NCBI GenBank assembly: GCA_015063545.1
Contig: SVTX01000008.1
Coordinates: 1 to 59,517 of the forward strand
Origin: Oscillospiraceae bacterium
Lineage (GTDB): Bacteria; Bacillota; Clostridia; Oscillospirales; CAG-272
Reading direction: 5' to 3'
Length of the DNA stretch: 59,517 nucleotides
The notes beneath the pieces are model-generated. The model was given only the letters and a program-made list of their open reading frames with translations. It made no database searches and was not told where the DNA came from. Positions 1 through 7,589 of this stretch are shown one piece after another (the stretch's first letter is position 1; every line of letters begins with the position of its first letter). The translations under genes and the position numbers were made by a program.

Positions 1-132
1 GAGGCGGTCGTTTTTTTCAAACAACACCACGTCAGCTCCACTTTCCGCCGCAAATATAGCAGACATCATTCCCGCCGCACCGCCGCCTATTACGGCAACC
101 CGACGGCTTCCGTCATTTTTGAACACCGTCAT
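1..132 (-). CDS. FAD/NAD(P)-dependent flavoprotein, N-terminal fragment
   Basis: This is the first 44 codons of a gene that runs off the left edge of the window. It starts at an ATG at 130-132. The visible protein has a Rossmann dinucleotide-binding motif (VAVIGGGAAGMMSA) followed by an acidic residue at the end of the second strand (LFEKNDR), as in HI0933/BaiN-type flavoproteins. These are soluble oxidoreductases with poorly defined substrates. Only two bases separate the start from the stop of the MurR/RpiR-type regulator gene upstream, so the two are co-transcribed. The family call rests on the nucleotide-binding segment alone, so other two-dinucleotide-binding flavoproteins remain possible. 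Confidence 0.7.
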   Translation of the reverse strand, partial: MTVFKNDGSRRVAVIGGGAAGMMSAIFAAESGADVVLFEKNDRL

Positions 133-134
133 GC

Positions 135-1007
135 TCAATGCTCTCTTTTATCATATACGTTGTACTCGTCCCAGATTTCCTCAAGACGGCGCAATCTTTG
201 CGAGAGAAGCTCACCGTTCTTACGGGAGACCGCAACGATAAGCGCATTTATTACCGACATGGGAGCTACAAGTGAATCCGTAAACGATGCCATATCACTC
301 TGTGCAACGAGAGTTTGCGATGCATTTGTCGCAATGGGAGATTCCGCGCTGTCGGTAAGAGAAATAACGTATGCGCCCGCGTTCTTCGCAAAATCAACGC
401 ATTTTATGATACTTGTTGAATATCTCGGAAAGCTGATAGCTATCATCACGTCGCCCTCACCTATGCTCATGAGCTGTTCAAAGGTCTCGTTACCCGACGT
501 GGTCTGAATGAGCTTTACGTTGTCAAATATCATACGCAGACCGTAGTTGAGGAAGTCTGCCAGAAACGATGATGCCCTCATGCCAAGGATGTATATGTTT
601 TTAGCCGAGGAGATATGCTCTACCGCCTCGTTGAACGCCTCGCGGTCTATGCCGTCGCTTGTGCGTCTTATTCTCTCAATATCCTTGCCGAGCACCTTTC
701 CGATAACGTCGCCCTCGCCTATATAGCTGTTGGTAACCTCAACACGCTGTACCGCTGTGAGCTTGCTTCTGATAAGCTCCTGAAGGGATTTCTGAAATTC
801 GGGATAACCCTCAAATCCCAGCTCCATTACAAAACGTACGACGGTGGATTCCGAAACGTTCACCTCTGCGCCAAGCTTTGCCGCGGTCATGAACGCCGCC
901 TTGTCGTAATGCTCTTTTATATATCTTGCAATATGCTTTTGTCCTTTGGAGAAGCCCTTTTCGCCCTGCTCGATAAGTTTAAGTATGTCTCTTTTCATAG
1001 CTGCCAT
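135..1007 (-). CDS. MurR/RpiR family transcriptional regulator
   Basis: The protein has about 290 residues. The N-terminal helix-turn-helix of the RpiR family covers roughly residues 5-80, with the family hallmark SESTVVRFVMELGF. A C-terminal SIS sugar-phosphate-binding domain follows at about 125-260, including IYILGMRASSF and a serine-rich loop near ISFPRYSTSII. Such regulators sense sugar phosphates or amino-sugar phosphates and usually control nearby catabolic or wall-recycling genes. A second in-frame ATG at 998 has a slightly better placed ribosome site and may be the true start. A consensus sigma-A promoter lies upstream. The gene is followed after two bases by a flavoprotein gene, which may be a target or only an operon partner. 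The family call is firm. The ligand is unknown. Confidence 0.85.
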   Translation of the reverse strand: MAAMKRDILKLIEQGEKGFSKGQKHIARYIKEHYDKAAFMTAAKLGAEVNVSESTVVRFVMELGFEGYPEFQKSLQELIRSKLTAVQRVEVTNSYIGEGDVIGKVLGKDIERIRRTSDGIDREAFNEAVEHISSAKNIYILGMRASSFLADFLNYGLRMIFDNVKLIQTTSGNETFEQLMSIGEGDVMIAISFPRYSTSIIKCVDFAKNAGAYVISLTDSAESPIATNASQTLVAQSDMASFTDSLVAPMSVINALIVAVSRKNGELLSQRLRRLEEIWDEYNVYDKREH

Positions 1008-1042
1008 CCGTTTTTTTAGATTTTGGATATAATACTCTTTTT

Positions 1043-1071
1043 ATTATACATTTATTATTTGATTTTGTCAA
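1043..1071 (-). promoter_or_regulatory. Sigma-A promoter for the MurR/RpiR operon
   Basis: Read on the minus strand, TTGACA (1066-1071) and TATAAT (1043-1048) are both perfect consensus hexamers separated by 17 bp, 36 bp upstream of the regulator start. Confidence 0.8.
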
Positions 1072-1103
1072 TGGAAAAGAGCGAATAAAAAGAAAAATAA
1101 AAG

Positions 1104-1135
1104 AAAATATCCCCCAAAGCAACACGCCTTGGGGG
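1104..1135 (-). terminator. Intrinsic terminator of the surface protein gene
   Basis: A 10-bp stem with one mismatch (1111-1120 with 1126-1135; CCCCCAA arms) and a 5-nt loop is followed on the minus strand by an AT-rich, T-containing tract. It lies just after the stop codon of the surface protein gene. An identical copy is found 1,638 bp further on. Confidence 0.8.
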
Positions 1136-1206
1136 ATGAAATTTATTTACTTACTTTTTCTTTTTCAAAAAAACATATCCTGCGGCAAGGGCACTCGCAA
1201 GTCCGA
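1104..1206. repeat. 103-bp direct repeat, copy 1 (3' end of surface gene plus terminator)
   Basis: This stretch is identical over 103 bp to 2742-2844 in the same orientation. It covers the terminator hairpin and the last roughly 18 codons of the surface protein gene (the ASALAAGYVFLKKKK tail). Confidence 0.9.
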
Positions 1207-2608
1207 CAAAACCTATGCTAACACTGGAACCGCATCCTCTGCCCTTCGCATCGTCCTGCGTATTATTTGTGGGCGATTCGGTCGAGGGCTCTGTCGAAGG
1301 CTCTGTTGAGGGCTCGGTTGGGGGCTCGGTCGAGGGCTCTGTCGGTATATAAATGGGCTCACCGTCAAACACAGCCGTTGATTCCATCATCGAAGTTTCG
1401 GAATATTTTCCGAGGGAAAACGCAGCAAAAAACTCCTCATTAAATGTTGTAAAATGACCTCTGAGCCTCACATAAAATGTGTCGTACATAAATCCCACCA
1501 TAATTCTATCTTCGTCCTCTAATTCGTAAATCAAGGCAGACACGGTTCTATCAGCCAAGCGAATATCGGTCTCAGATATTTTTTCATATCCTGATATATT
1601 CATGTAATTATCAACATTGGGGGCACTCGGAGAAATTTTTCTTACAACATCGGAAAACTTATCGGTTTCTGATATCTCAAAATCATCCAACACAGACAGA
1701 TCGGTGATGCTGATTGATAAGTTGTCGTCACTACCGCTTTGGCAATGATACCATATCCAAGGCAAGTTATAAAGTTCTTCAACAAAAAGCGTTACGTTGC
1801 TAAAGCCGTCAATATTCCTCAAAGCCACCACATCGTTGTTTAACTTTGGAACTGTAATTGTAGCATCCGACATCATTGCATTGACAAAATCTGAGTACTG
1901 TTTTCCATACAAATTTTTTTCGGAGTTCAATGCAACACCTTCTTCACTATCAGGATGGGCAAACACATTGTTTATATCATCGTATGAATTGAAATTATAT
2001 GAGGGAGCATCGGGAGGTGTATTTTCGTCCTCCACCCCAGGCTCGGTAGGAGGCTCGGTTGAGGGCTCTGTTGAGGGCTCGGTGTCAGCCTGATAATCAA
2101 CCACCCTTGTACCTGTTACTACCATATTGGAATCGCTTTCAAAATAAACCATAAGGGCTTTTCCGTCGCTTGATGCAAAATTCAAGGTAAGCATTCCGAA
2201 TGTAACGGAGCCATACGGCAAACCTATTATATCCACCACCTCATAAAGCGTCAGTCCGTTACTTATCTTTGAAAATTCCTCAACCGATACAACATTGTGC
2301 GCATATCTTTCAATGTGCTCAACAGTTGTGTAATCACTATTCATTTTAACGACAACATCTGTTGTTTCATCTGCAACGTAGAAATAATATGCCCCAAATC
2401 TCACAAGAGTGTTGTTTCCCTCTGTTGCCGATAAAAATTCGGATGCGGGCATTCCGACGTACACTTCACTTGCATCAACAGGACATACATCTAACGTCGG
2501 CGCTACAAGATCGCCGTCGGTTTCTTCTGCAAATCCCATTACGTTCTGCGCGCAAAAGCTGCTCAACAAGAGTGAGACGACAGTCAAAAATATAAGCTTT
2601 TTTTTCAT
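1151..2608 (-). CDS. Secreted, membrane-anchored surface protein with PTEPS linkers
   Basis: The 485-residue protein starts at the ATG at 2608, 8 nt after an AAGGAGG site. A signal peptide spans about residues 1-27 (basic start, then a hydrophobic core ending near AQNVMGFAEE). A domain of about 100 residues follows that resembles the SmpA/OmlA or BLIP-like fold (FSKISNGLTLYEVVDIIGLP). Two proline/threonine-rich linkers built from PTEPSTE units flank a second globular region of unknown type. The C-terminus is a Cys-Gly motif (GRGCGSS), a hydrophobic helix and a KKKK tail, with no LPXTG. This tripartite end is common on clostridial surface proteins and suggests membrane or enzyme-mediated anchoring. 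Its own promoter and terminator make it monocistronic. The function is unknown. Confidence 0.75.
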   Translation of the reverse strand: MKKKLIFLTVVSLLLSSFCAQNVMGFAEETDGDLVAPTLDVCPVDASEVYVGMPASEFLSATEGNNTLVRFGAYYFYVADETTDVVVKMNSDYTTVEHIERYAHNVVSVEEFSKISNGLTLYEVVDIIGLPYGSVTFGMLTLNFASSDGKALMVYFESDSNMVVTGTRVVDYQADTEPSTEPSTEPPTEPGVEDENTPPDAPSYNFNSYDDINNVFAHPDSEEGVALNSEKNLYGKQYSDFVNAMMSDATITVPKLNNDVVALRNIDGFSNVTLFVEELYNLPWIWYHCQSGSDDNLSISITDLSVLDDFEISETDKFSDVVRKISPSAPNVDNYMNISGYEKISETDIRLADRTVSALIYELEDEDRIMVGFMYDTFYVRLRGHFTTFNEEFFAAFSLGKYSETSMMESTAVFDGEPIYIPTEPSTEPPTEPSTEPSTEPSTESPTNNTQDDAKGRGCGSSVSIGFVGLASALAAGYVFLKKKK

Positions 2609-2661
2609 AATTCGTACCTCCTTATATTGATGCACATATGTGTATGAGCTTCTCTTAATTT

Positions 2662-2690
2662 ATTGTATCATAAGTGACAAAGATTGTCAA
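2662..2690 (-). promoter_or_regulatory. Sigma-A promoter of the surface protein gene
   Basis: On the minus strand, TTGACA (2685-2690) and TACAAT (2662-2667) are separated by 17 bp, 54 bp before the start codon. Confidence 0.75.
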
Positions 2691-2741
2691 TATTTTTTTC
2701 TGCTTTTTGTGCATTTAGCTCATTTGTTTAGCGTAATTTGA

Positions 2742-2867
2742 AAAATATCCCCCAAAGCAACACGCCTTGGGGGATGAAATTTATTTACTTACTTTTTCTT
2801 TTTCAAAAAAACATATCCTGCGGCAAGGGCACTCGCAAGTCCGATAAATGACACTCCAAGAGAAGAA
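2742..2867 (-). pseudogene. Remnant 3' end of a second surface protein gene
   Basis: Positions 2742-2844 repeat 1104-1206 exactly, terminator included. Upstream of the repeat, the same reading frame continues for about 8 more codons with a diverged but similar sequence (SSSLGVSFIGLASALAAGYVF compared with GSSVSIGFVGLASALAAGYVF in the intact gene). It then runs into the 3' end of the GNAT gene. No start, signal peptide or body remains. This is best read as the tail of a tandem paralogue whose 5' part was deleted. Its hairpin (2749-2773) now terminates the GNAT gene. Confidence 0.7.
2749..2773 (-). terminator. Intrinsic terminator used by the GNAT gene
   Basis: This is an identical copy of the hairpin at 1111-1135, with CCCCCAA arms and an AT-rich tail on the minus strand. 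It lies 95 bp after the GNAT stop codon. Confidence 0.7.
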
Positions 2868-3452
2868 CTATTTATTACTCAATGCGTAATAATCCTCCCT
2901 GGTTATCGCGCAAACTCCGACGTCGCAGTATCTGTCCTTGACCTTCGCGCCGTTTCTTCTCACGCCCTCAAAGATCATATCGCATTTTTCCATAACAACG
3001 CGCGAGGGGGTATTTTCTACCATGTATCTCGCCTCAATGCGCGCAAGACCGAGTGTTTCAAAGCCGAATTTTATGACCTCTTTTGCCGCCTCGGCTGCTA
3101 TTCCCTGTCTTTGAAATTTAGGGTTTAATACGTAACCTATCTCGGCACAGTCATTCTGATAGTCAATTCTCGCAAAGCCGCAGGTGCCTATCATTTTTCC
3201 GCTTTTTTTATCTATCACCGCCCAGTCTATACAGTCTCCCGTGCGGTAGCGTTGGGATATATAGCGAAGATATGCCTTGGTGTATTCTATATCGGGATGC
3301 GGATACCACAAAAGATATTTCGGCACGTCGGGATTGCTCGAATATTCATACATGTCCTGTGCATCCTCAAAAAGCATTTTGCGAAGTGTCACGCGCTCAC
3401 ATTCAAGCGTTGGCAGCTTTGAAGATATGCTTGCAAATCTGGTCTTTTTCAT
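2868..3452 (-). CDS. GNAT family N-acetyltransferase (RimJ/RimL-like)
   Basis: The protein has 194 residues. The start is the ATG at 3452, 7 nt after AAGGGGA; a longer frame to 3488 has no ribosome site. The sequence follows the RimJ/RimL layout. It has an N-terminal strand with ERVTLRKM, a central CGFARIDY strand, and the acetyl-CoA pyrophosphate loop FQRQGIAAEA at about residues 116-125. Toward the end it has the family-typical NTPSRVVMEKCDMIFEG segment. Such enzymes transfer acetyl from acetyl-CoA to an amine, often a protein N-terminus or a small molecule. The substrate cannot be told from sequence. It stands alone with its own promoter. Confidence 0.85.
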   Translation of the reverse strand: MKKTRFASISSKLPTLECERVTLRKMLFEDAQDMYEYSSNPDVPKYLLWYPHPDIEYTKAYLRYISQRYRTGDCIDWAVIDKKSGKMIGTCGFARIDYQNDCAEIGYVLNPKFQRQGIAAEAAKEVIKFGFETLGLARIEARYMVENTPSRVVMEKCDMIFEGVRRNGAKVKDRYCDVGVCAITREDYYALSNK

Positions 3453-3487
3453 TTTATTTCCCCTTGAGCTTCGGTAAATACAACTCA

Positions 3488-3516
3488 ATTATAATCGATT
3501 TTGTGACAAAAATCAA
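3488..3516 (-). promoter_or_regulatory. Sigma-A promoter of the GNAT gene
   Basis: On the minus strand, TTGATT (3511-3516) and TATAAT (3488-3493) are separated by 17 bp. Confidence 0.7.
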
Positions 3517-3534
3517 TATTTTTTTCAAAACATA

Positions 3535-3563
3535 GAGACAAGACGGCAAAAATGTGATATAAT
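3535..3563 (+). promoter_or_regulatory. Sigma-A promoter of the MurE-like gene
   Basis: GAGACA (3535-3540) and a TG-extended TATAAT (3558-3563) are separated by 17 bp, 28 bp before the start codon. Confidence 0.6.
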
Positions 3564-3591
3564 TGTGTTACAAATCATTTTTGAGGTTATC

Positions 3592-5100
3592 ATGAGACTT
3601 AAAGAACTGCTTTCCTGCATAGAAATAAAAAAATACTCATCCGATACATACCCCAATATCGACGTGCTGTGTCTTTGTCATGACTCCAGACGCGCGATAG
3701 CTGGGTCTGTTTTCGTGTGCAAAAGCGGATCTGTCTCGGACGGTCACGGCTACGCTCCCGCGGCATACTCAAACGGAGCGCGTGTTTTTATTGCCGAACG
3801 TCCGTTAAGTCTGCCCGATGATGCTCTCGTTTGTATCGTTGAGGATACTGCGGCGGCGCTCTCCGCGCTTGCTCAAAAATTTTACGGATATCCCGCAGGC
3901 GAGCTCAAGATAATCGGCATTACGGGAACCAAGGGCAAAACAACTCTTGCTCTCTCAATATACGACATAGGCACAAAATACGGCTTTAAAATGGGATACA
4001 TAGGCACAAACGGCGTTCTTTACGGCAATCTCGGTGAAGATACGGCGAACACCACCCCCGACGTTCTGGAGCTTCAGCGAATTCTCCGCGATATGGCAAA
4101 TGCGCGTGTGGAATACGTAGTACTTGAGGTCTCCTCGCAGGCTCTCTGGCAAAAGCGTATTGACGGTCTTAGCTTTTACATCACGGTATTTACAAACCTT
4201 TACCTCGATCACATCGGCGGTGTTGAGCATCCCACCTTTGAGCATTACAGAGACTGCAAGAGGATGCTTTTTGCAGACTACAAAACCCAAAATTCAATCA
4301 TAAATCTTGACTCGGATTATGCGCGCTACATGATGGAATCTTTGGATTCCACTCGCACGCTGACAGTTTCCGCAAAAGGAAATTCGGCTGCGGATATGTA
4401 CGCCGAAAATCTCAAAAAGGTAAAACTCGGAAATTCTCTCGGCATAAAATTTCAATGCCGCGGATTCGCCTTCTCCGGTGAGGAGATATTCCTTCCCTCG
4501 CCCGGCTCGTACAGCGCGGAAAATGCGCTTGAAGTTATTGCTGCGTGTCTGCTTCTCGGAATAGACAGAGATTTTATCACAAACTCACTGCAAACTCTTA
4601 TAATCAAAGGAAGATGCGAAACTGTCTCCGTTCTTTCAAAGCCTAACACGATGTTTATTATAGACTATGCCCACAACGGAGCAAGTCTGTCCTCTGTTCT
4701 CCAAGCCTTAAAGGAATACAACCCCACCAGACTTATATGTCTTTTCGGAAGCGTGGGCACCCGTACGTTCGGCAGACGCCGCGAGCTTGCCGAGGCGGCA
4801 AAAGAGCACGCAGACATAATAATCGTGACATCGGACAACCCTGCAGGCGAAGCTCCTTCGCACATTATAAACGATATCTGCTCACATCTGACAGACTGTG
4901 AAAAGCCCGTATATAAGTTTGAAGACCGCGCCGAGGCAATACGCTTTGCGGTAAATATATCCGCCGAGGGAGATTACGTCCTTCTGGCAGGCAAAGGTCA
5001 TGAAAATTATCAGCTCATAGGCGCAAAGAAAGTTCCCTTCTCTGAGAGGGATATACTGCTTGAATTTGACAGTCATCACAACACAAAATTCAAACTGTGA
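3592..5100 (+). CDS. MurE-like Mur ligase (UDP-MurNAc-tripeptide synthetase paralogue)
   Basis: The protein has 502 residues and starts at the ATG at 3592, after a GAGG site. It has all three Mur ligase domains. The N-terminal UMP-binding region carries HDSRRAIAGSVFVC, the central ATPase has the P-loop GTKGKTT, and the C-terminal ligase domain has DYAHNGASL, the substrate motif DNPA and GKGHENYQ. MurE adds the third residue of the peptidoglycan stem peptide in the cytoplasm. DAP-adding enzymes normally show DNPR, while the lysine-adding staphylococcal enzyme shows DNPA. This copy therefore may not use meso-DAP. A second murE lies in the dcw cluster at 50029-51528. The role of this stand-alone copy (alternative stem peptide or other acyl substrate) is inferred only. 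Confidence 0.8.
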   Translation: MRLKELLSCIEIKKYSSDTYPNIDVLCLCHDSRRAIAGSVFVCKSGSVSDGHGYAPAAYSNGARVFIAERPLSLPDDALVCIVEDTAAALSALAQKFYGYPAGELKIIGITGTKGKTTLALSIYDIGTKYGFKMGYIGTNGVLYGNLGEDTANTTPDVLELQRILRDMANARVEYVVLEVSSQALWQKRIDGLSFYITVFTNLYLDHIGGVEHPTFEHYRDCKRMLFADYKTQNSIINLDSDYARYMMESLDSTRTLTVSAKGNSAADMYAENLKKVKLGNSLGIKFQCRGFAFSGEEIFLPSPGSYSAENALEVIAACLLLGIDRDFITNSLQTLIIKGRCETVSVLSKPNTMFIIDYAHNGASLSSVLQALKEYNPTRLICLFGSVGTRTFGRRRELAEAAKEHADIIIVTSDNPAGEAPSHIINDICSHLTDCEKPVYKFEDRAEAIRFAVNISAEGDYVLLAGKGHENYQLIGAKKVPFSERDILLEFDSHHNTKFKL

Positions 5101-5144
5101 CATAATCCCCCCTTATACTACAAGTTGTTTTTTAGCATTTCCTA

Positions 5145-5173
5145 TTGACAAACAGGTATCTGCGGTGTATAAT
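5145..5173 (+). promoter_or_regulatory. Sigma-A promoter of the lipoprotein gene
   Basis: TTGACA (5145-5150) and TATAAT (5168-5173) are perfect hexamers with a 17-bp spacer, 52 bp before the start codon. Confidence 0.8.
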
Positions 5174-5225
5174 GTATATACACCGTTTGTATAACAAACG
5201 AATTCAAAAATGGAGGACACGACCC

Positions 5226-6905
5226 ATGAAAATCAAATCAATTCTCAGTCTTTTGCTTGTTGTTATTCTCTGCCTTTCCTGCGCAGTAGCATGCAGCAGA
5301 AAAAAGGAAGAAGAAAAAACAAAAACAGACCCCAAGGAATCCGCAAACGATAAGGCAGTTATCGTAAAAGCTATAAACGGCTTTACCCTTGGCGGCGTTA
5401 TTGAAGACCTTGAAGGCACATCCGTAAGCTATGAAGAATATATGGATGCCTTTAAGGATCTTTCCGGAGGTGTCGGCGCAGACCTGTCTGTATTCGACGA
5501 GGATTATTCCTTCTCCGCTTTTATGAACGACGGCATAATGGCTATGAACTACAACGACGATGCAGTTTACTCCATCTACAAGGATGACGGCAGCATGGTA
5601 GGCATCACTTCCGATTACAGAGGTGACGGCTACATAGTTACACTTATAAGCGCAGACGATATCAATCAGTCTCCCGCTGGTTCTGTTATGAATCCCGGTG
5701 ATATGGACGCTATACTTGAGGAATACTTCGGTATGCTCGGTCTTGATGACAGCGCAATAGAGTCCGTAAAGGGCTTCAAGCTTCCCAAGATCACAGAAGA
5801 CGATCTCAGCTTGAAGGACGGCTACTACGTTATCTCCTCCTCTTGCTACGGCAAGGTTGCCGATTCTGTTCTTGAGTTCATGGCAGATATCGCAGGCGAA
5901 GAGATTCCCGAAGAAGTAAGCACTGAGGTTGACGAGGCTGTTGAAATAATTAAAAAGACAGGCTTTGAGATCGGTTTTGCCGTAACGGGCGAAAACATCA
6001 CAGGCTTTAAGGTTGCCGTAGACTGTGACTTTGCTGACCTTGCAGAGTACATTGGAGAAGATGCATCCGGCAAGATTGCCGCAAGCTTTGAAATGAAGCT
6101 TACATCCGACGCACAGCTTCTCGATAGCGTTAAGGTTTCTGTTGACGCAAACATTGATGAGTCCATCACCGACAGCTTCTCTGCTATTAAGGGTAGCGCA
6201 TCTATCGGATTCATTTATGACAGTGAAAAGCAGCCCGCAGGTATCAGCGTTGCAGTAGACGCAGAAATTAAGGATGCAGAAATATCTGCTGAATGGGAAG
6301 AAGACGTTGTATACACTGACGAAGACGGATATACATCTTACGGCGTAACCATCTACTCCGTTGGTGATATGAAGGCAAGCGCAAAGGCAACTATCGACTT
6401 CACAAAGCTTGACTCCAAGGGTGGCAAGGTTGTTGACGCTGAAGCTTCCTACTCATATGATGCAAAGTCTTTGACTTGTGAATATGACGGCGTAGACCTC
6501 AACAAGTATAACGTAAACGACTATGATCAGAGCGCATCCGTTAAGGCATCCGCTACAACTCAGAGCAAGAACAAGGCAGAGTTCTCCGCGTCTGTTAAAT
6601 TCAACGGCACAGAAATCTTGAACCTTGCTTCCGGTACTCTTGATCTCTCCGCTGCACCCGTTATGAATCTTCCCGCTATAGTAGTATCTGCTCAGAGCGA
6701 CAGTTTTGAGGCTACATATGAAAGACTTGAAGCTATCGGAGAGGAGATGGAAAGATTGGCATATAACAACTATGAAAATTACTGCTACTACGATGCAGCT
6801 TCCGGTCTTTACGTATATGCACATAAACACGGATATACCGAGATAGGTACAATTAATCCCGTAGATTATTTCGACAACGAAAGCTACAACAACTACAACG
6901 CCTAA
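5226..6905 (+). CDS. Putative lipoprotein of unknown function
   Basis: The 559-residue protein starts at 5226 behind a GGAGG site. Residues 1-22 form a lipoprotein signal (LSCAVACS; predicted lipidated cysteine about residue 23), followed by a charged Lys/Glu-rich linker. The rest is predicted to be exported. It is acidic, rich in beta-type alternation and repetitive in style (for example SVKVSVDANIDES, KASAKATIDF), which suggests a large beta-sheet fold, and it ends in a tyrosine/asparagine-rich tail. I do not recognise a family. Codon use is biased to C-ending codons in its later part, which hints at good expression. It is monocistronic, between its own promoter and a strong terminator. Confidence 0.7.
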   Translation: MKIKSILSLLLVVILCLSCAVACSRKKEEEKTKTDPKESANDKAVIVKAINGFTLGGVIEDLEGTSVSYEEYMDAFKDLSGGVGADLSVFDEDYSFSAFMNDGIMAMNYNDDAVYSIYKDDGSMVGITSDYRGDGYIVTLISADDINQSPAGSVMNPGDMDAILEEYFGMLGLDDSAIESVKGFKLPKITEDDLSLKDGYYVISSSCYGKVADSVLEFMADIAGEEIPEEVSTEVDEAVEIIKKTGFEIGFAVTGENITGFKVAVDCDFADLAEYIGEDASGKIAASFEMKLTSDAQLLDSVKVSVDANIDESITDSFSAIKGSASIGFIYDSEKQPAGISVAVDAEIKDAEISAEWEEDVVYTDEDGYTSYGVTIYSVGDMKASAKATIDFTKLDSKGGKVVDAEASYSYDAKSLTCEYDGVDLNKYNVNDYDQSASVKASATTQSKNKAEFSASVKFNGTEILNLASGTLDLSAAPVMNLPAIVVSAQSDSFEATYERLEAIGEEMERLAYNNYENYCYYDAASGLYVYAHKHGYTEIGTINPVDYFDNESYNNYNA

Positions 6906-6916
6906 TAAAAACTCAA

Positions 6917-6950
6917 CGGCGTGTTCTCAATTGAGAACACGCCGATTTTT
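6917..6950. terminator. Bidirectional terminator
   Basis: Positions 6917-6944 form a perfect 28-bp palindrome (14-bp arms, CGGCGTGTTCTCAA) flanked by T-runs on both strands. It separates the lipoprotein gene from the convergent regulator gene. Confidence 0.85.
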
Positions 6951-7589
6951 TTATTTTAAAACATAGCCCTTGCCTTTTACGGTATATATGAACTTAACTC
7001 CGAGCTTATTGTCTATCTTACTGCGAAGCTTGCAGATGTAAACGTCTGTAATGTTGCCATCAGGATTTCCGAATAATCCTTCAAGCTCCTGGCGTGTAAC
7101 GACCTCTCCGCGCCTGTCGCACAAAAGCTTCAACACGTCTGCTTCAGCGGGACTCAGCGGTATTGACGTTGCTCCGAATACCGCTTCTTTTTTTGCGTGA
7201 TTACACGTGAGCATATTTTTTCTTCTGCCGAATTCGGATACTCTCTTTTGAGGTGACTGTCTCGACACAGCGGTCTCTTGTGAACCTGTAATATACCTAC
7301 TCAAAGCCTGTCGCAGCTCACTCATCAAAAACGGACGGTGGAAAATGCACGTGCAAAACTGCGCGCGAGGATTTTCATCGGCATCATGTGAAGACCAGCC
7401 GTAAATATCAGACGATACGGACAGCTCTTTTATAAGCTCGTATTCACAAAAATCAAGATCGCACAGTACGGCAGCTCCCAAATTTGAAAAAATATCCTTA
7501 TGCTCAATTACGTCAAACCCCATCTCTGTAAGTTCAAGCTCAAGCATTCTGTAAAACCTTTGGTTGTCCGTCAAAATACATATTTTCAT
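6951..7589 (-). CDS. OmpR-type winged-helix regulator with degenerate receiver domain
   Basis: The protein has 212 residues. The C-terminal third is a clear OmpR/PhoB winged-helix DNA-binding domain (LSPAEADVLKLLCDRRGEVVTRQELEG, then YICKLRSKI and YTVKGKGYVLK). The N-terminal part has the outline of a receiver domain (MKICILTDNQ; ...VLCDLDF...; HRPF), but the usual paired acidic residues after strand 1 and the conserved lysine (here Arg before Pro-Phe) are missing. It is therefore unlikely to be controlled by normal Asp phosphorylation. No sensor kinase gene is adjacent. Its ATG overlaps the dusB stop codon (ATGA), so translation is coupled and both are read from the dusB promoter. Its targets are unknown. 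Confidence 0.75.
   Translation of the reverse strand: MKICILTDNQRFYRMLELELTEMGFDVIEHKDIFSNLGAAVLCDLDFCEYELIKELSVSSDIYGWSSHDADENPRAQFCTCIFHRPFLMSELRQALSRYITGSQETAVSRQSPQKRVSEFGRRKNMLTCNHAKKEAVFGATSIPLSPAEADVLKLLCDRRGEVVTRQELEGLFGNPDGNITDVYICKLRSKIDNKLGVKFIYTVKGKGYVLK

Noticed and set aside
1797-2093. Plus-strand ORF with a Ser/Val/Glu/Gly repeat
   Set aside because: It is the antisense of the PTEPSTE linker of the surface protein.
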